Shown: positions 11,204 through 21,266, numbered from the stretch's first letter. The stretch is 64,000 nt of DNA from Flavobacterium sp. CG_23.5 (GCF_017875765.1 NZ_JAGGNA010000001.1:1247501-1311500), one strand, 5' to 3'. Numbers and translations: made by a program. The notes: a model not told the origin generated them from the sequence alone.

Positions 11204-12931
11204 ATGGTACGACAAAAGTCACATTTTCCGGTTTTTATTTTACTGCTTCTTCTGATTCTCTCTTTTCAATCCTGTGAAAAGAAAACGCAACATATTCCTA
11301 AAAAAAATCACAATGTAGCTGCGATTAATCGTCTTATTGACCTTGGAGACAAATATTTTGAAAGTGGTAAATATGATAGTTCCTATTACTATTTCTTAAA
11401 AGCGAAATCCATATGCGATCCCAAAAAAGACCAATCTAAAATTATTTATGTCATTTCGAATTTAGCTACCATTCAACAGAACCAAGGAGATTACTCTGGA
11501 AGTGAGGCTACTGCAATGGAGGCTTTCCCTATCCTAGAAACGACCACAAATCCCAAATACAAATGGAACATCTATACCATACTAGGTCTGAACTATTTGA
11601 ATACATTGGATAATAAAACAGCATTATATTATTTTTCCAAAGCACTGAATTTAAAAACCGATGCATACCGAAAAAATGGTACTAAAAATAATATTGCTTT
11701 AGTTCATATAGAAAATGAGAACTACAAGAAAGCAATACAAATTCTAATACCTATGACTTCAGAAATAGAAGTCATAAAAGATTCAATTAATTATATTAGA
11801 ACGATTTCCAACATAGGTTACTGTTATAACAAAATGTCAAGTCCAAAAGCATTTTACTATTTGAATAGATCTTTAAAAATTCGATTACAAATAAAAGATG
11901 AGCTGGGAATTGTCGGGAGTTATTATAACCTCTCCACTTTTTACAAAAAAAGTAATCCAAATTTAGCTATAGCTTATGCTAAATTAGCTTACGAGAAAAC
12001 AACTAGATATAATGCAGTAGATGATCGACTAAAATGTTTAGAACAATTAATACAAATTAGTTCGAGCAATCAAATAAAAAAATATTCTCTCGATTACATT
12101 CGCATTAATGACAGTATCCATAAAATAAGACAAAATGCGAAAAATCAATTTGCAAAAATCAAATACGATTCCAAGAAAGAACGAGATGAAAACCTAAAAC
12201 TAAAATCCCAAAAGGTTAAGAATGAACTTCAATTAGAGCAACAAAAAAATAAAACTCTAATTCTCTTTTTAATTGTCGGAATTATTATTGCCTTCACTGG
12301 TTTTATATATTATTATTTGGTTACAAAACACAAAAGAGAAAATATTAAAACTTCCTACAATACCGAAGTTCGAATAGCAAAAAAACTCCATGACGAACTC
12401 GCAAATGATGTATATCAGGCCATGGCTTTCGCCGAAACACAAGATCTATCTACCGCCGATAATAAAGAAATCTTACTAAACAATCTAGACAATATTTATT
12501 CTAGAACCCGAAACATTTCTAGAAAAAACAGTACGATCGAAACAGGTTTGTCTTTTATACCCAACTTAAAGGAAATGATGTCCGGATTTAATACTACTGC
12601 AATCCATGTTTTAATAAATGGATTGGATATCATCAATTGGTCTGTTGTTGAAGATACTAAAAAAATTACCGTATATCGAATCCTTCAGGAACTGTTAGTT
12701 AACATGAAAAAACACAGTAAATCTAGTTTAGTCTTAATTTCTTTCAAAAAAAATGATAAAAAAATACAAATAGATTACAGTGATAATGGTGTCGGAGCTA
12801 CTTTGGAAGAATTAAATTTCAAAAAAGGACTACAAAATGTGGAAAACCGTATTCTTGCTATAAAAGGAACAATTACTTTTGATACTAAATCAGGAAAAGG
12901 ATTTAAAGTAAATATCCTATTCCCACTATAA
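11204..12931 (+). CDS. TPR-containing sensor histidine kinase
   Basis: The 575-residue protein begins with a lipoprotein-like signal (FILLLLLILSFQSC). A periplasmic region of tetratricopeptide-like repeats (about 40-330), a coiled-coil and one membrane segment (about 350-372, TLILFLIVGIIIAFTGFIYYY) follow. The cytoplasmic kinase has the phospho-acceptor His396 in KKLHDELANDVYQ and a HATPase domain with ILQELLVNMKKHS (N box) and DNGVG (G1). This is the NarX/DesK-type (HisKA_3-like) class. It ends 11 nt before its response regulator and is surely its partner. A possible promoter (TATTTTCG, 18 nt after TTTG) lies just before the ATG. The stimulus is unknown. Confidence 0.9.
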   Translation: MVRQKSHFPVFILLLLLILSFQSCEKKTQHIPKKNHNVAAINRLIDLGDKYFESGKYDSSYYYFLKAKSICDPKKDQSKIIYVISNLATIQQNQGDYSGSEATAMEAFPILETTTNPKYKWNIYTILGLNYLNTLDNKTALYYFSKALNLKTDAYRKNGTKNNIALVHIENENYKKAIQILIPMTSEIEVIKDSINYIRTISNIGYCYNKMSSPKAFYYLNRSLKIRLQIKDELGIVGSYYNLSTFYKKSNPNLAIAYAKLAYEKTTRYNAVDDRLKCLEQLIQISSSNQIKKYSLDYIRINDSIHKIRQNAKNQFAKIKYDSKKERDENLKLKSQKVKNELQLEQQKNKTLILFLIVGIIIAFTGFIYYYLVTKHKRENIKTSYNTEVRIAKKLHDELANDVYQAMAFAETQDLSTADNKEILLNNLDNIYSRTRNISRKNSTIETGLSFIPNLKEMMSGFNTTAIHVLINGLDIINWSVVEDTKKITVYRILQELLVNMKKHSKSSLVLISFKKNDKKIQIDYSDNGVGATLEELNFKKGLQNVENRILAIKGTITFDTKSGKGFKVNILFPL

Positions 12932-12942
12932 TCGATATCATT

Positions 12943-13611
12943 ATGTTTAATAAAGTTTTAGTTGCAGAAGATTTAGATAGTATTAGCATTGCGGTTGTTC
13001 AAGCACTAGAAGAAATTTCTATTGTAGAAATTCATCATTCTAAATATTGTGATGATGCCTTTTTGAAAGTAAAAAAAGCACTTCATGATAATGTACCCTA
13101 TGACTTATTAATTAGTGATTTATCATTCAAAACAGACCATCGAGAAAATAGATTAAACTCCGGTGAAGAACTGATTGAAGCAGTAAAAAATGTACAACCA
13201 GATATCAAGACCATAGTATTTTCGATTGAAGATAAATCATTTAGAATACAATCTCTCTTTAATAATTTAGGAATTAATGCTTATGTTTCCAAAGGAAGGA
13301 AAAGTATTCCGGAACTTCAAAACGCAATTCAACGTATTCATTGCACTGACGAAAAAATAATCTCATCAGAATTATCTCATACTTTGAAAGACAAATCCAT
13401 TTTTGAAATAGAAGCGTATGACATTTCCCTTTTAAAATTGTTATCTAAAGGACTTATTCTTGAAGAAATATCAGAAAATTTCAAAGAATCCGGAATAATT
13501 CCCAATGGTAGCAGCAGTATAGAAAAACGAATCAATAAACTTAAAGTATACTTTAAGGCTAATAACAATGTTCATCTTATAGCCTTAACTAAAGATTTAG
13601 GATTAGTATAA
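12943..13611 (+). CDS. Response regulator with atypical helical output domain
   Basis: The 222-residue protein has a receiver domain (1-125). Phospho-acceptor Asp59 lies in LLISDLSF, the acidic residues EDLD are at 9-12, and Lys appears in VSKGRKS. The C-terminal part (ISLLKLLSKGLILEEISENF...SSIEKRINKLKVYFKANNNVHLIAL) resembles a LuxR-type helix-turn-helix in a divergent form. It is co-transcribed with the TPR kinase 11 nt upstream and should be phosphorylated by it to control transcription. Target genes cannot be read from the sequence. Confidence 0.88.
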   Translation: MFNKVLVAEDLDSISIAVVQALEEISIVEIHHSKYCDDAFLKVKKALHDNVPYDLLISDLSFKTDHRENRLNSGEELIEAVKNVQPDIKTIVFSIEDKSFRIQSLFNNLGINAYVSKGRKSIPELQNAIQRIHCTDEKIISSELSHTLKDKSIFEIEAYDISLLKLLSKGLILEEISENFKESGIIPNGSSSIEKRINKLKVYFKANNNVHLIALTKDLGLV

Positions 13612-13833
13612 TCCTAACCAATATCCCAAAGAGTCAGGACCTTTCCTAAAGAGTGCCAACCTGATAGCAAAACCAAACAACATCTATAGTTTTATACCAA
13701 TTATAGCTGAGAGACTTTGATAAAAATAACTTTTCCTTTTTTTTGTAAAATAATTGACCTCATTACGGTTTCCCGTAAAGTACCTATTTTTTTTGGTCTT
13801 AGATTTGAAATCTGAACTTTAAAACTAAATAAA

Positions 13834-14121
13834 ATGGCCAATTTTACAAATGAAGATTTAGCATTTACAGGATATTCACAAACGGTTGATGTGAGCACTT
13901 CTCTTAAATTTAATGACATTCAACAACGTTTATATATAGATAAGACGGAAGAATTTGAAGTAGTTCATTTCTGTAATCAATTTTTAGAGAAATATAAGGT
14001 CCCACAAACAAGAATAAGTTTTCAAAAAGTCGAGAGTTTATTGCAAAATTCTAACCTAGAAAATGAAGTGTACAGAGAAGGATTATTGGATTGGATTGCT
14101 AGTAACTGGGTTAAAATATAA
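13834..14121 (+). CDS. Hypothetical protein (95 aa)
   Basis: The small acidic soluble protein has a good ATG after an A/T-rich leader (actaaataaaATGG). It shows no membrane segment, signal or recognised motif. The 220-nt gap after the response regulator suggests its own transcription unit. It starts MANFTNEDLAFTGYSQTVDV. I do not recognise the family. Confidence 0.55.
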   Translation: MANFTNEDLAFTGYSQTVDVSTSLKFNDIQQRLYIDKTEEFEVVHFCNQFLEKYKVPQTRISFQKVESLLQNSNLENEVYREGLLDWIASNWVKI

Positions 14122-14236
14122 ATTATTTATTAAATACTATTGGTAACTGCCCTCACTTTTATTTGGCACTAAGATCTGTACAAAACCTAACTTGATTTAT
14201 AGCATAATTTTTTGATTACTAAAAATCCACATAGCG

Positions 14237-14539
14237 ATGATTAAGAAAAGCACGAAATTACCACTGAAAAATACAGAAAAAAAAATAGATACTTTAAATG
14301 AAAAATGGAATAAAAGACTAGACGATTTTGATAATTATGTAAAAGAATACATTACACATTACAAAAAGTCGATAAGAGGCAATTCAATTTCATTATTAAA
14401 ATATCCTTATATGAAATCAAAATCGGAGGAAATAGGTTTAAAATTGAATAAAGCAGAAAAGAAGCAACTGTTAACGGAAAAGCAAATGCTAAGAAAATCA
14501 AAAATTAATTTAAAAATAATTAATACCTGTTGTGAATAA
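14237..14539 (+). CDS. Hypothetical basic helical protein (100 aa)
   Basis: The very lysine-rich protein (LNEKWNKRLDDFDNYVKEYITHYKKSIRGNSISLLKYP) is probably all-helical and possibly coiled-coil. The DNYVKEYITHYKK block resembles small conserved Flavobacterium proteins of unknown role. It has no signal peptide. It stands alone, 115 nt after the preceding small gene. Confidence 0.55.
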   Translation: MIKKSTKLPLKNTEKKIDTLNEKWNKRLDDFDNYVKEYITHYKKSIRGNSISLLKYPYMKSKSEEIGLKLNKAEKKQLLTEKQMLRKSKINLKIINTCCE

Positions 14540-14558
14540 GTCTAATTATTAAAAACGA

Positions 14559-14699
14559 ATGAGAAAAATTATATTGATAACGCTTACGCTACTTTTCACC
14601 AAATCATCATTTATTGCAAAACCCAAGAAACAAGAACATCAGATATATTACAATATTCAATTTAAATATGATGATGATCAAATAATGCACAAAAATTAA
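14559..14699 (+). CDS. Possible 46-aa secreted peptide
   Basis: A short frame gives MRKIILITLTLLFTKSSFIA followed by a charged tail with KKQEHQIYYNIQFKYDDDQ. The N-terminus looks like a signal peptide. It begins 20 nt after the preceding gene and could be co-transcribed. It may instead be the broken start of a longer secreted protein. Confidence 0.35.
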   Translation: MRKIILITLTLLFTKSSFIAKPKKQEHQIYYNIQFKYDDDQIMHKN

Positions 14700-14820
14700 G
14701 TTGAATAAGGGGAACTTATACGGAATGAAGTAAAAAAAAGAGGGGTTCATTTTATGAAAGAATATATGTTTTTTTTACCTAAAATGAGGTTTACCGTATA
14801 ATATTGCTTTTTAAAGAAAG

Positions 14821-14828
14821 TAACTTTG
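14821..14828 (+). promoter_or_regulatory. Promoter -7 box for a small membrane peptide
   Basis: TAACTTTG is an exact TAnnTTTG match, 25 nt before the ATG of the 38-aa frame at 14853. No clear TTG lies at the expected -33 position. Confidence 0.45.
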
Positions 14829-14852
14829 CAGTAGTAAAATGCAAGCAAAACG

Positions 14853-14969
14853 ATGAAACTATTTCTTTTTTACATACCAAATATATTACAAACGATTCAG
14901 CTGGTAGTGATGGGTTTTGGCGCAACGTGCATACTATTTTTGATCTATAAAATTTGGAGAAATAGATAA
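14853..14969 (+). CDS. Possible 38-aa single-span membrane peptide
   Basis: The frame reads MKLFLFYIPNILQTIQLVVM, then GFGATCILFLIYKIWRNR. It has one hydrophobic helix and a basic C-terminus, typical of small bacterial membrane proteins. A good -7 promoter box lies just upstream. Nothing more can be said about its role. Confidence 0.45.
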   Translation: MKLFLFYIPNILQTIQLVVMGFGATCILFLIYKIWRNR

Positions 14970-14994
14970 TAAGATAGCGTTTTCAAAAAATTAG

Positions 14995-15131
14995 ATGAAT
15001 ATCGAAATACAAAATAGATATAAGATTAAAATACCATTTGATCGACTTACGGCAAAAAATTAAATAACAATATAGCAATTCTAGTAGCTAAAAAATTAGC
15101 TGAGATTCAACCAACAATCACAATTCGATAA
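14995..15131 (+). pseudogene. Frame-broken small ORF
   Basis: MNIEIQNRYKIKIPFDRLTA ends at a stop at 15061. A one-base frame change at the A-run just before restores NNNIAILVAKKLAEIQPTIT up to a stop at 15129, three bases before the next gene. The joined product would be about 45 residues, and both halves read like natural protein. It is either a small pseudogene or a homopolymer error. Confidence 0.35.
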
Positions 15132-15133
15132 AA

Positions 15134-15541
15134 ATGAATTTAAATTATACATTTGAAGTCCTGAATTTAGAAGAAAACAAACTGATTTTAAGTTCTAAAA
15201 AAATAGAGAGTAGAGAAATTTTATTTACTGAATTAGATTCAATTTATATCTCTGTAAATAAATTCCCTTCATTTTCTGAATGTGTACCACTTTTATTTTC
15301 AATTGTAATTATCGCTTCATTCCTTTTGTATCTATCGCTTGACCTAATCTTATTTTTACCACCTTTAATAATTATCGTTTCTATTGCAAAAATGACCAGC
15401 TACAAAAGTTACGAATTAAAAATTCGTTTGAAAAATGGCACATGTTTGAAAAAGCAAGTACCATTAAAATTAAAACATGAAACGATTGATATTGTTAATG
15501 AAGTTCGAAAAGAAATTTATAATTATAAAATTAATAGCTAA
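15134..15541 (+). CDS. Hypothetical two-span membrane protein
   Basis: The 135-residue protein has a soluble N-terminus (NYTFEVLNLEENKLILSSKK), a central hydrophobic hairpin (about 55-90, VPLLFSIVIIASFLLYLSLDLILFLPPLIIIV) and a C-terminal strand-rich part (YELKIRLKNGTCLKKQ). The layout resembles bacterial PH-like membrane proteins in which the hairpin interrupts the domain, but I cannot confirm this. It sits alone between short frames and the EEP gene. Confidence 0.6.
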   Translation: MNLNYTFEVLNLEENKLILSSKKIESREILFTELDSIYISVNKFPSFSECVPLLFSIVIIASFLLYLSLDLILFLPPLIIIVSIAKMTSYKSYELKIRLKNGTCLKKQVPLKLKHETIDIVNEVRKEIYNYKINS

Positions 15542-15725
15542 AATAATAGTCGTATCAAGTACTTCTAATAAATGGTAGCTTCTTCTCATGAACCGATTTA
15601 AAAGTAAAACGTCATTATTATTTTAAAACAGTATATTTAGACAAAAACTATATCAAGTAGTTTTCTTCCTTTTAATAAATAAAAAGCGTTAATTTGAATC
15701 ATCTATTAAAGGAACATCTCCATAA

Positions 15726-16529
15726 ATGAAACCTCACTTTTTCCTCCTGCTTTTTCTAATTTACTCTGTTGGATTCTCACAAACGACACTCCTATCTTGG
15801 AACCTAGAAAATTTTGGCAAATCAAAATCAGAAGAAACGATAAATTATATCGCCAGTACATTAAGATGCTATGATATTATTGCTATACAGGAAGTTGTTG
15901 CTGGTTACGGCGGTGCTCAAGCAGTTGCAAAACTAGCCGATGAACTTAATCGTAAAGGAGAAAAATGGGATTATGTGATTAGTGATCCAACAAGCAGTAG
16001 TGCTTATAAAACGGAGCGCTACGCTTTTATTTGGAAATCGAGCAAAATTAAGAAAATTGGGAGCGCTTGGCTCGAAAAAAAATACCATTTGGAGATTGAT
16101 AGAGAGCCTTATTTTTGCACGTTTCAATATGAGAGCAAGCAATTTACAGTTGCTAATTTTCACGCGATTACCAAAAATAAACAGCCCGAAACAGAGATTA
16201 AATATTTCAAATTTATACCAGCAGAATATCCTACCTTGAATTTAATTTTCGCAGGAGATTTTAATTGTCCGCAATCGCATACCGTTTTTAATCCTTTGAA
16301 AAAAATGGGTTATCAATCGATTTTGGAGAACCAGAAAACCTCATTGAAAAAAGAATGTAAAAACGAGAAATGCTTAGCTTCAGAATTTGACAATATGTAT
16401 TATAATGACTCCAAAATCAACAGCATAAATTCCGGAATTATTTCGTTTTATAAAAATTTCAATTCACTTCAAGAAGCTAGAATAATTTCGGATCATATTC
16501 CTATTTGGTTTGAATTTTCCTTGAATTAA
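15726..16529 (+). CDS. Secreted endonuclease/exonuclease/phosphatase family protein
   Basis: The 267-residue protein has a signal peptide (MKPHFFLLLFLIYSVGFSQ). EEP-fold motifs follow in order: LLSWNLENFG (Asn), IAIQEVV (metal-binding Glu), FAGDFNC (Asp/Asn pair) and SDHIPIWFEF (catalytic His). These Mg-dependent enzymes cleave phosphodiesters, often DNA or RNA. Export suggests extracellular nucleic acid degradation. It converges with the isoaspartyl peptidase gene, stop to stop with no gap. Confidence 0.88.
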   Translation: MKPHFFLLLFLIYSVGFSQTTLLSWNLENFGKSKSEETINYIASTLRCYDIIAIQEVVAGYGGAQAVAKLADELNRKGEKWDYVISDPTSSSAYKTERYAFIWKSSKIKKIGSAWLEKKYHLEIDREPYFCTFQYESKQFTVANFHAITKNKQPETEIKYFKFIPAEYPTLNLIFAGDFNCPQSHTVFNPLKKMGYQSILENQKTSLKKECKNEKCLASEFDNMYYNDSKINSINSGIISFYKNFNSLQEARIISDHIPIWFEFSLN

Positions 16530-17372
16530 CTACTCAAAAACTTCAAAATTATCCCCGTCAAAACTGGCAAAAAACATAGTGGGATGTGAGTCTTGGTGAT
16601 ACACATTTCCATTATTATCGATAGCAATTGCACCTGCAAAACCATCATACGGTTTGAGTTCTTCGAAGGTTTTAGTAAAGGCTTCTTGCAAAGAAAAACC
16701 ATCAGTAACTCTGGTCACAATTTTTGCAGCTGTAGCATTGCTCACAATGTCCTCTCCCACTCCAGTTAAACTTACCCCGCAAAATGCATTGGCATAATTT
16801 CCTGCAACCGTTGCCGAATCTGAGATTCTTCCTGGAATTTCGAAACCTTTTCCTCCTGTAGAGGTGGCAACCGCAATTTTATTATTTTTATCTAATGCCA
16901 CACAACCCACAGTTCCTGTTCCGCTGGCTTTTAGTTTTGCTTCAAATTCAGTTCGACGTTGTGGAATTTCAGTTGAAAAAGCAGGAAACCCATTTTGTCT
17001 AGCAAAATTAGTGGCTCCACTTCCGCCCAGCACTCTATCGTCATATTCCATCAATAATTGAGCAACTTGAACTGGATTTCGAACTTCTTCAATATTGATA
17101 ACGCCACTCATTTTCTGAGTTTCACCATCCATTATTGCCGCACTCATTCTGATTTTTCCGTCGCTTTGTATTTGGGAACCAATTCCTGCATTAAACAACT
17201 CATCATCTTCAAGTAATGAAACAGCAAAAACCACCGTTTCTACTGCAGAATGCGTTTTTAAAAATTCATAAGAATCTTTAGCGATTCTCTCTAAGGCATT
17301 TTGCTTGGCTACTTTTGTCTCGTGATTGGTTGATGATTCCGAAAAAAAACCACCATGTATAATTATTTTCAA
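16530..17372 (-). CDS. iaaA: Isoaspartyl peptidase / plant-type L-asparaginase
   Basis: The 280-residue protein belongs to the Ntn-hydrolase asparaginase_2 family. The autocleavage site is GT-GTVGCVALD with the nucleophilic Thr154, and the small-subunit motifs ATSTGG and GVGED follow. These enzymes split isoaspartyl dipeptides. Next to cyanophycinase and cyanophycin synthetase the likely substrate is beta-Asp-Arg released from cyanophycin. The second glycine-rich loop and substrate Arg region are intact. It lies 112 nt downstream of cphB on the same strand, so co-transcription is possible. It has no signal peptide and is therefore cytoplasmic. Confidence 0.9.
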   Translation of the reverse strand: MKIIIHGGFFSESSTNHETKVAKQNALERIAKDSYEFLKTHSAVETVVFAVSLLEDDELFNAGIGSQIQSDGKIRMSAAIMDGETQKMSGVINIEEVRNPVQVAQLLMEYDDRVLGGSGATNFARQNGFPAFSTEIPQRRTEFEAKLKASGTGTVGCVALDKNNKIAVATSTGGKGFEIPGRISDSATVAGNYANAFCGVSLTGVGEDIVSNATAAKIVTRVTDGFSLQEAFTKTFEELKPYDGFAGAIAIDNNGNVYHQDSHPTMFFASFDGDNFEVFE

Positions 17373-17484
17373 AGTAAAAATTTAAAGTTAAAATCAGTGT
17401 TAAAGTAAAAAGCGTCCAACAAATTTATAAATATGAAGTATCCATTTCCTTTATCTTTCATCAATGATATTGTCAGATCTAAAA

Positions 17485-18357
17485 TTAAGTGTATTGCGAA
17501 GAATGAATATGCATTTTATGCGTTTCAAGATTATAAGTATCAAATTTACTCATGACATGTGTCACTAAATGCGAAATTGAAATGGGTTGACCTAATTCAA
17601 CTTGTGTCAAATTCGTGTCTTTTATCTCACGCCCATCTACTAAAATTACTAACCCGGAACCTATCGCCTCCATATCCTTGTTATTCGTAATCAATAAACC
17701 AGTGTCCTCTCCAAGTCCAATTCCCAGTATTCTAGGATTGCCAACAACTGCTTGAAAAAGCCTTCCTATTCTTCCGCGTTGTACAAAATGCGTATCAATA
17801 ATTACCCCATCTATCAATCCTAATCCGCTACTAATTTTCACTTCACCTTTCAATAAAGCTTCTGAACTACTTCCTTGGTAAATCATATTATTAGAAGCTG
17901 CCGCTGCTCCCGCAGATGTTCCTGCATAAATAAATTCTTCGTTGTGGTACTTATCCAATAAAATATCATGAAAAGGCGTCCCTCCAAGTATCGATGACAA
18001 TCGCAATTGATCTCCTCCAGTAAACATCACAATATCGGCCGCTTTTAAACGATTTAAAATAGTCTCATCCGATGCTTGTTCTCTTCGTACAATGTCAAGT
18101 ATATCAATGTTTTTAGCATTCAAATATGCAAATGCTTTAATATATTCAGGACCAATTTCTTTTGGAATAACCGAAGCTGTTGTAATGACTTCTATACGAG
18201 AATTCTCTTTATGCTTTGATTCATTAATAATCCTTTTCAAAATGCCAGTTTCAAAAAAATTTAAATTGCTTACCGCATTTTTATCCAAATTGGTTTCAGT
18301 AAAACTTCCTTTATCTACCGCACCTCCTATTATTATAAGTTTTCCTAATATATTCAT
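17485..18357 (-). CDS. cphB: Cyanophycinase
   Basis: The 290-residue cytoplasmic serine peptidase is of the S51-related family. It has KLIIIGGAVDKG at the N-terminus, VMFTGGDQLRLSS, and the nucleophile elbow YAGTSAGAAA with Ser148. It hydrolyses cyanophycin to beta-Asp-Arg dipeptides. Size and motifs match the intracellular CphB type. It is divergent from cphA across a 266-nt A/T-rich gap that must hold both promoters. In the gap I see only imperfect -7 boxes. Confidence 0.93.
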   Translation of the reverse strand: MNILGKLIIIGGAVDKGSFTETNLDKNAVSNLNFFETGILKRIINESKHKENSRIEVITTASVIPKEIGPEYIKAFAYLNAKNIDILDIVRREQASDETILNRLKAADIVMFTGGDQLRLSSILGGTPFHDILLDKYHNEEFIYAGTSAGAAAASNNMIYQGSSSEALLKGEVKISSGLGLIDGVIIDTHFVQRGRIGRLFQAVVGNPRILGIGLGEDTGLLITNNKDMEAIGSGLVILVDGREIKDTNLTQVELGQPISISHLVTHVMSKFDTYNLETHKMHIHSSQYT

Positions 18358-18623
18358 TTTGTAAAAATAACCAAAAAGATAAAAGAAGCACTTGAACTTT
18401 ACTATTTTTTTGAATAATTTTAGGCCTTACACTATTTGTTAATTTAAAAATAATAAATTTTGATTTGGATTTATAAAACTATACTTTAGGTGCATAATAT
18501 TGTATTTTTATCACAAACTTACTTGTGTATTAGGCCTCAATTCTAATTTCATAATTCATTTTAAATAAAAACAATTTACAATATCACAAAATCATTTTGT
18601 TTAAAAAATCAATATTTCCGTTT

Positions 18624-21248
18624 ATGAAAATAGTAAAAGTACAAGCCCTTCGTGGACCAAATATTTGGAGCATACAAAGAAAAAAATTAATCCAAATGCG
18701 ATTGGATTTGGAGGAAATGGAACAATTCCCAACAAATAAAATCGACGGATTTAGAGAACGGATCGAAGCCATGTTTCCTAGCATGATTGAACATCGCTGT
18801 TCTGAAGGATGTCGTGGTGGTTTTTTTTCCAGAGTGGAACGCGGTACGTGGATGGGCCACGTAATTGAACATATTGCACTCGAAATTCAATCGTTAGCAG
18901 GTATGGAAACCGGATTTGGAAGAACTCGTGAAACCAAAACTCCTGGAACTTATAATGTTGTTTTCAGTTATACAGAAGAAAATGTAGGACTATTTGCTGC
19001 TGAATCTTCCGTTGCAATCGCCGAAGCCTTAATCGCTGGAACCGAATATGACTTAGAGGCCGATTTACAAAAAATGCGTGAAATTCGTCAAATTGTTCGT
19101 CTTGGACCAAGTACCGCGAGCATAGTGGAAGAAGCAGTTGCACGAGATATTCCGTGGATTCGTTTGGGTACTAATTCATTAATTCAATTGGGTTACGGTA
19201 TAAATCAAATGCGCTTTCAAGCGACAATCACTTGCAAAACGAGTAACATTGCGGTGGGTATCGCCTGCAACAAAGAAGAAACCAAACGTATGTTACACGG
19301 TGCTTCAATTCCTGTCGCAAGTGGAAGTATATGTTCCGAAGAAGCTGAGTTAGAAGCAACCATTAAACAAATTGGTTATCCAATTGTAATAAAACCATTG
19401 GATGGAAATCACGGAAAGGGAGCTTCTATTAATGTAAACAATTGGGAAGACGCAAAATCTGGTTTGGCTTTCGCCAAAGAATACAGTCGAAGAGTGATTG
19501 TAGAAAAATTCATCATAGGATTTGATTTCAGGGTTTTGGTAATTGACAATAAACTAGTGGCTGCTGCCAAAAGAGTTCCAGCCCATGTGATCGGGGATGG
19601 TAAAAACAATATTCAAGAATTGATTAATATTGTAAATTTAGATCCAAACAGAGGATACGGTCACGAAAATGTACTAACTGAAATTACTGTAGACAGAGAT
19701 ACTTTGGATTTATTGGACCGATTAAAATACACCTTAGAAACGATTCCTGAAAGTGGTGAAATCTTATATTTAAAATCTACTGCAAATTTAAGCACAGGCG
19801 GTACTTCTGTAGATGTAACCGACCTGATGCATCCTGAAAATATTTTTCTTGCCGAAAGAATTTCAAGAATAATTGGTCTGGATATTTGTGGTGTAGATAT
19901 TATGGCAGAAAACCTTACCCAACCTTTGAAAGAAAATGGCGGAGTTATACTTGAAGTCAATGCTGCACCGGGTTTCCGTATGCACTTGGCTCCATCCGAA
20001 GGTTTACCTAGGAATGTAGCATCGCCTGTTATCGATATGTTGTATCCTCCGGGAAAACAAAGTCGAATTCCTATTATTGCGATTACAGGAACTAATGGAA
20101 AAACTACAACTACCCGACTTATAGCTCATATTGTAAAAAATAATGGATACAAAGTTGGATTTACCACATCAGATGGGATTTATATTCAAAATCACATGAT
20201 GGAAAAAGGAGATACAACAGGACCACTTAGCGCCGAGTATATTCTCAAGGATCCAACGGTAGAATTTGCTGTACTAGAAACTGCCCGTGGCGGAATTCTG
20301 CGTTCAGGTTTAGGTTTTAGTCGTTGCGATATCGGAATTATAACTAATATTCAAGAAGATCATTTGGGTTTAAGTGATATTCACACACTTGACGATTTAA
20401 CAAGAGTAAAAGCAACAGTTGTAAAAAGTATCAAGAAAGACGGTTGGGCAATTTTGAATGCGGACGATGAATATTGTATAAAAGTAGGAGCTGATTTAAA
20501 TTGTAATGTGGCTTATTTCAGTTTGAGTGAAGATAATCCTTTAATTAAAAAATTGTGCTCTGAAGGAAAAACAGTTGCAGTCTATGAAAATGGTTTTATT
20601 ACCGTCAAAAAAGGAGAGTGGAAAATCCGTATCGAACGCGCAAGTCACGTTCCTTTAACGATGGGAGGAAAAGCTAAATTTATGATTGCCAATGTGCTTG
20701 CTGCAACTTTGGCAAGTTATTTATGGGGATTTAAAACCGAAGATATCAGTTTGTCATTACAAACTTTTATTCCAAGTGCCGCACAAACTCCGGGTCGTAT
20801 GAATATTTTTGAATTCAAAAAATTCAAGGTATTAATTGATTTTGCTCATAATCCTTCTGGTTATAAAGGCATTGAGGATTATTTACAAAGTGTTGATGCA
20901 ACCAAAAAAATTGGAATTATCGCAGGTGTTGGTGATCGCCGCGACGAAGACATCAAAGAATGTGCTTCGATTGCCGCGAGGATGTTTGACCACATTATTA
21001 TTCGTCAGGAAAAATACCTTAGAGGAAGAACCGAAGAGGAAATTATAAATTTAATCCTTGAAGGAATTAAAAATTCTGGTAAAGTGATAACTTATGAGAT
21101 AATCCCTAAAGAAACGGAAGCGATTAGACATGCTATTGATTGTGCTGAAGAAGGTAGTTTTATCACGGCGCTAAGTGATGTAGTCACGAACGCCATAGGT
21201 ATTGTACAAGAATATTTAGACAAAGAAAACGAGAGTGAAATTCTATAA
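18624..21248 (+). CDS. cphA: Cyanophycin synthetase
   Basis: The 874-residue enzyme polymerises Asp and Arg to multi-L-arginyl-poly-L-aspartate, a nitrogen store. The N-terminal domain starts MKIVKVQALRGPNIWS. The ATP-grasp domain (about 210-470) includes GYPIVIKPLDGNHGKGA and the CGVDIM / EVNAAPGFRMH metal site. The Mur-ligase-like domain (about 480-874) has the P-loop ITGTNGKTTTTR and DFAHNPSGY. I chose the ATG at 18624 because the family begins there. A TTG nine codons upstream would add an unconserved stretch. It has a clear terminator and forms a metabolic set with cphB and iaaA. Confidence 0.95.
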   Translation: MKIVKVQALRGPNIWSIQRKKLIQMRLDLEEMEQFPTNKIDGFRERIEAMFPSMIEHRCSEGCRGGFFSRVERGTWMGHVIEHIALEIQSLAGMETGFGRTRETKTPGTYNVVFSYTEENVGLFAAESSVAIAEALIAGTEYDLEADLQKMREIRQIVRLGPSTASIVEEAVARDIPWIRLGTNSLIQLGYGINQMRFQATITCKTSNIAVGIACNKEETKRMLHGASIPVASGSICSEEAELEATIKQIGYPIVIKPLDGNHGKGASINVNNWEDAKSGLAFAKEYSRRVIVEKFIIGFDFRVLVIDNKLVAAAKRVPAHVIGDGKNNIQELINIVNLDPNRGYGHENVLTEITVDRDTLDLLDRLKYTLETIPESGEILYLKSTANLSTGGTSVDVTDLMHPENIFLAERISRIIGLDICGVDIMAENLTQPLKENGGVILEVNAAPGFRMHLAPSEGLPRNVASPVIDMLYPPGKQSRIPIIAITGTNGKTTTTRLIAHIVKNNGYKVGFTTSDGIYIQNHMMEKGDTTGPLSAEYILKDPTVEFAVLETARGGILRSGLGFSRCDIGIITNIQEDHLGLSDIHTLDDLTRVKATVVKSIKKDGWAILNADDEYCIKVGADLNCNVAYFSLSEDNPLIKKLCSEGKTVAVYENGFITVKKGEWKIRIERASHVPLTMGGKAKFMIANVLAATLASYLWGFKTEDISLSLQTFIPSAAQTPGRMNIFEFKKFKVLIDFAHNPSGYKGIEDYLQSVDATKKIGIIAGVGDRRDEDIKECASIAARMFDHIIIRQEKYLRGRTEEEIINLILEGIKNSGKVITYEIIPKETEAIRHAIDCAEEGSFITALSDVVTNAIGIVQEYLDKENESEIL

Positions 21249-21266
21249 TATTTCTCTTTAAATAAC

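Noticed and set aside
18597-18623. TTG start nine codons upstream for cphA
   Set aside because: The family begins at MKIVKVQALRGPN, encoded from the ATG at 18624.
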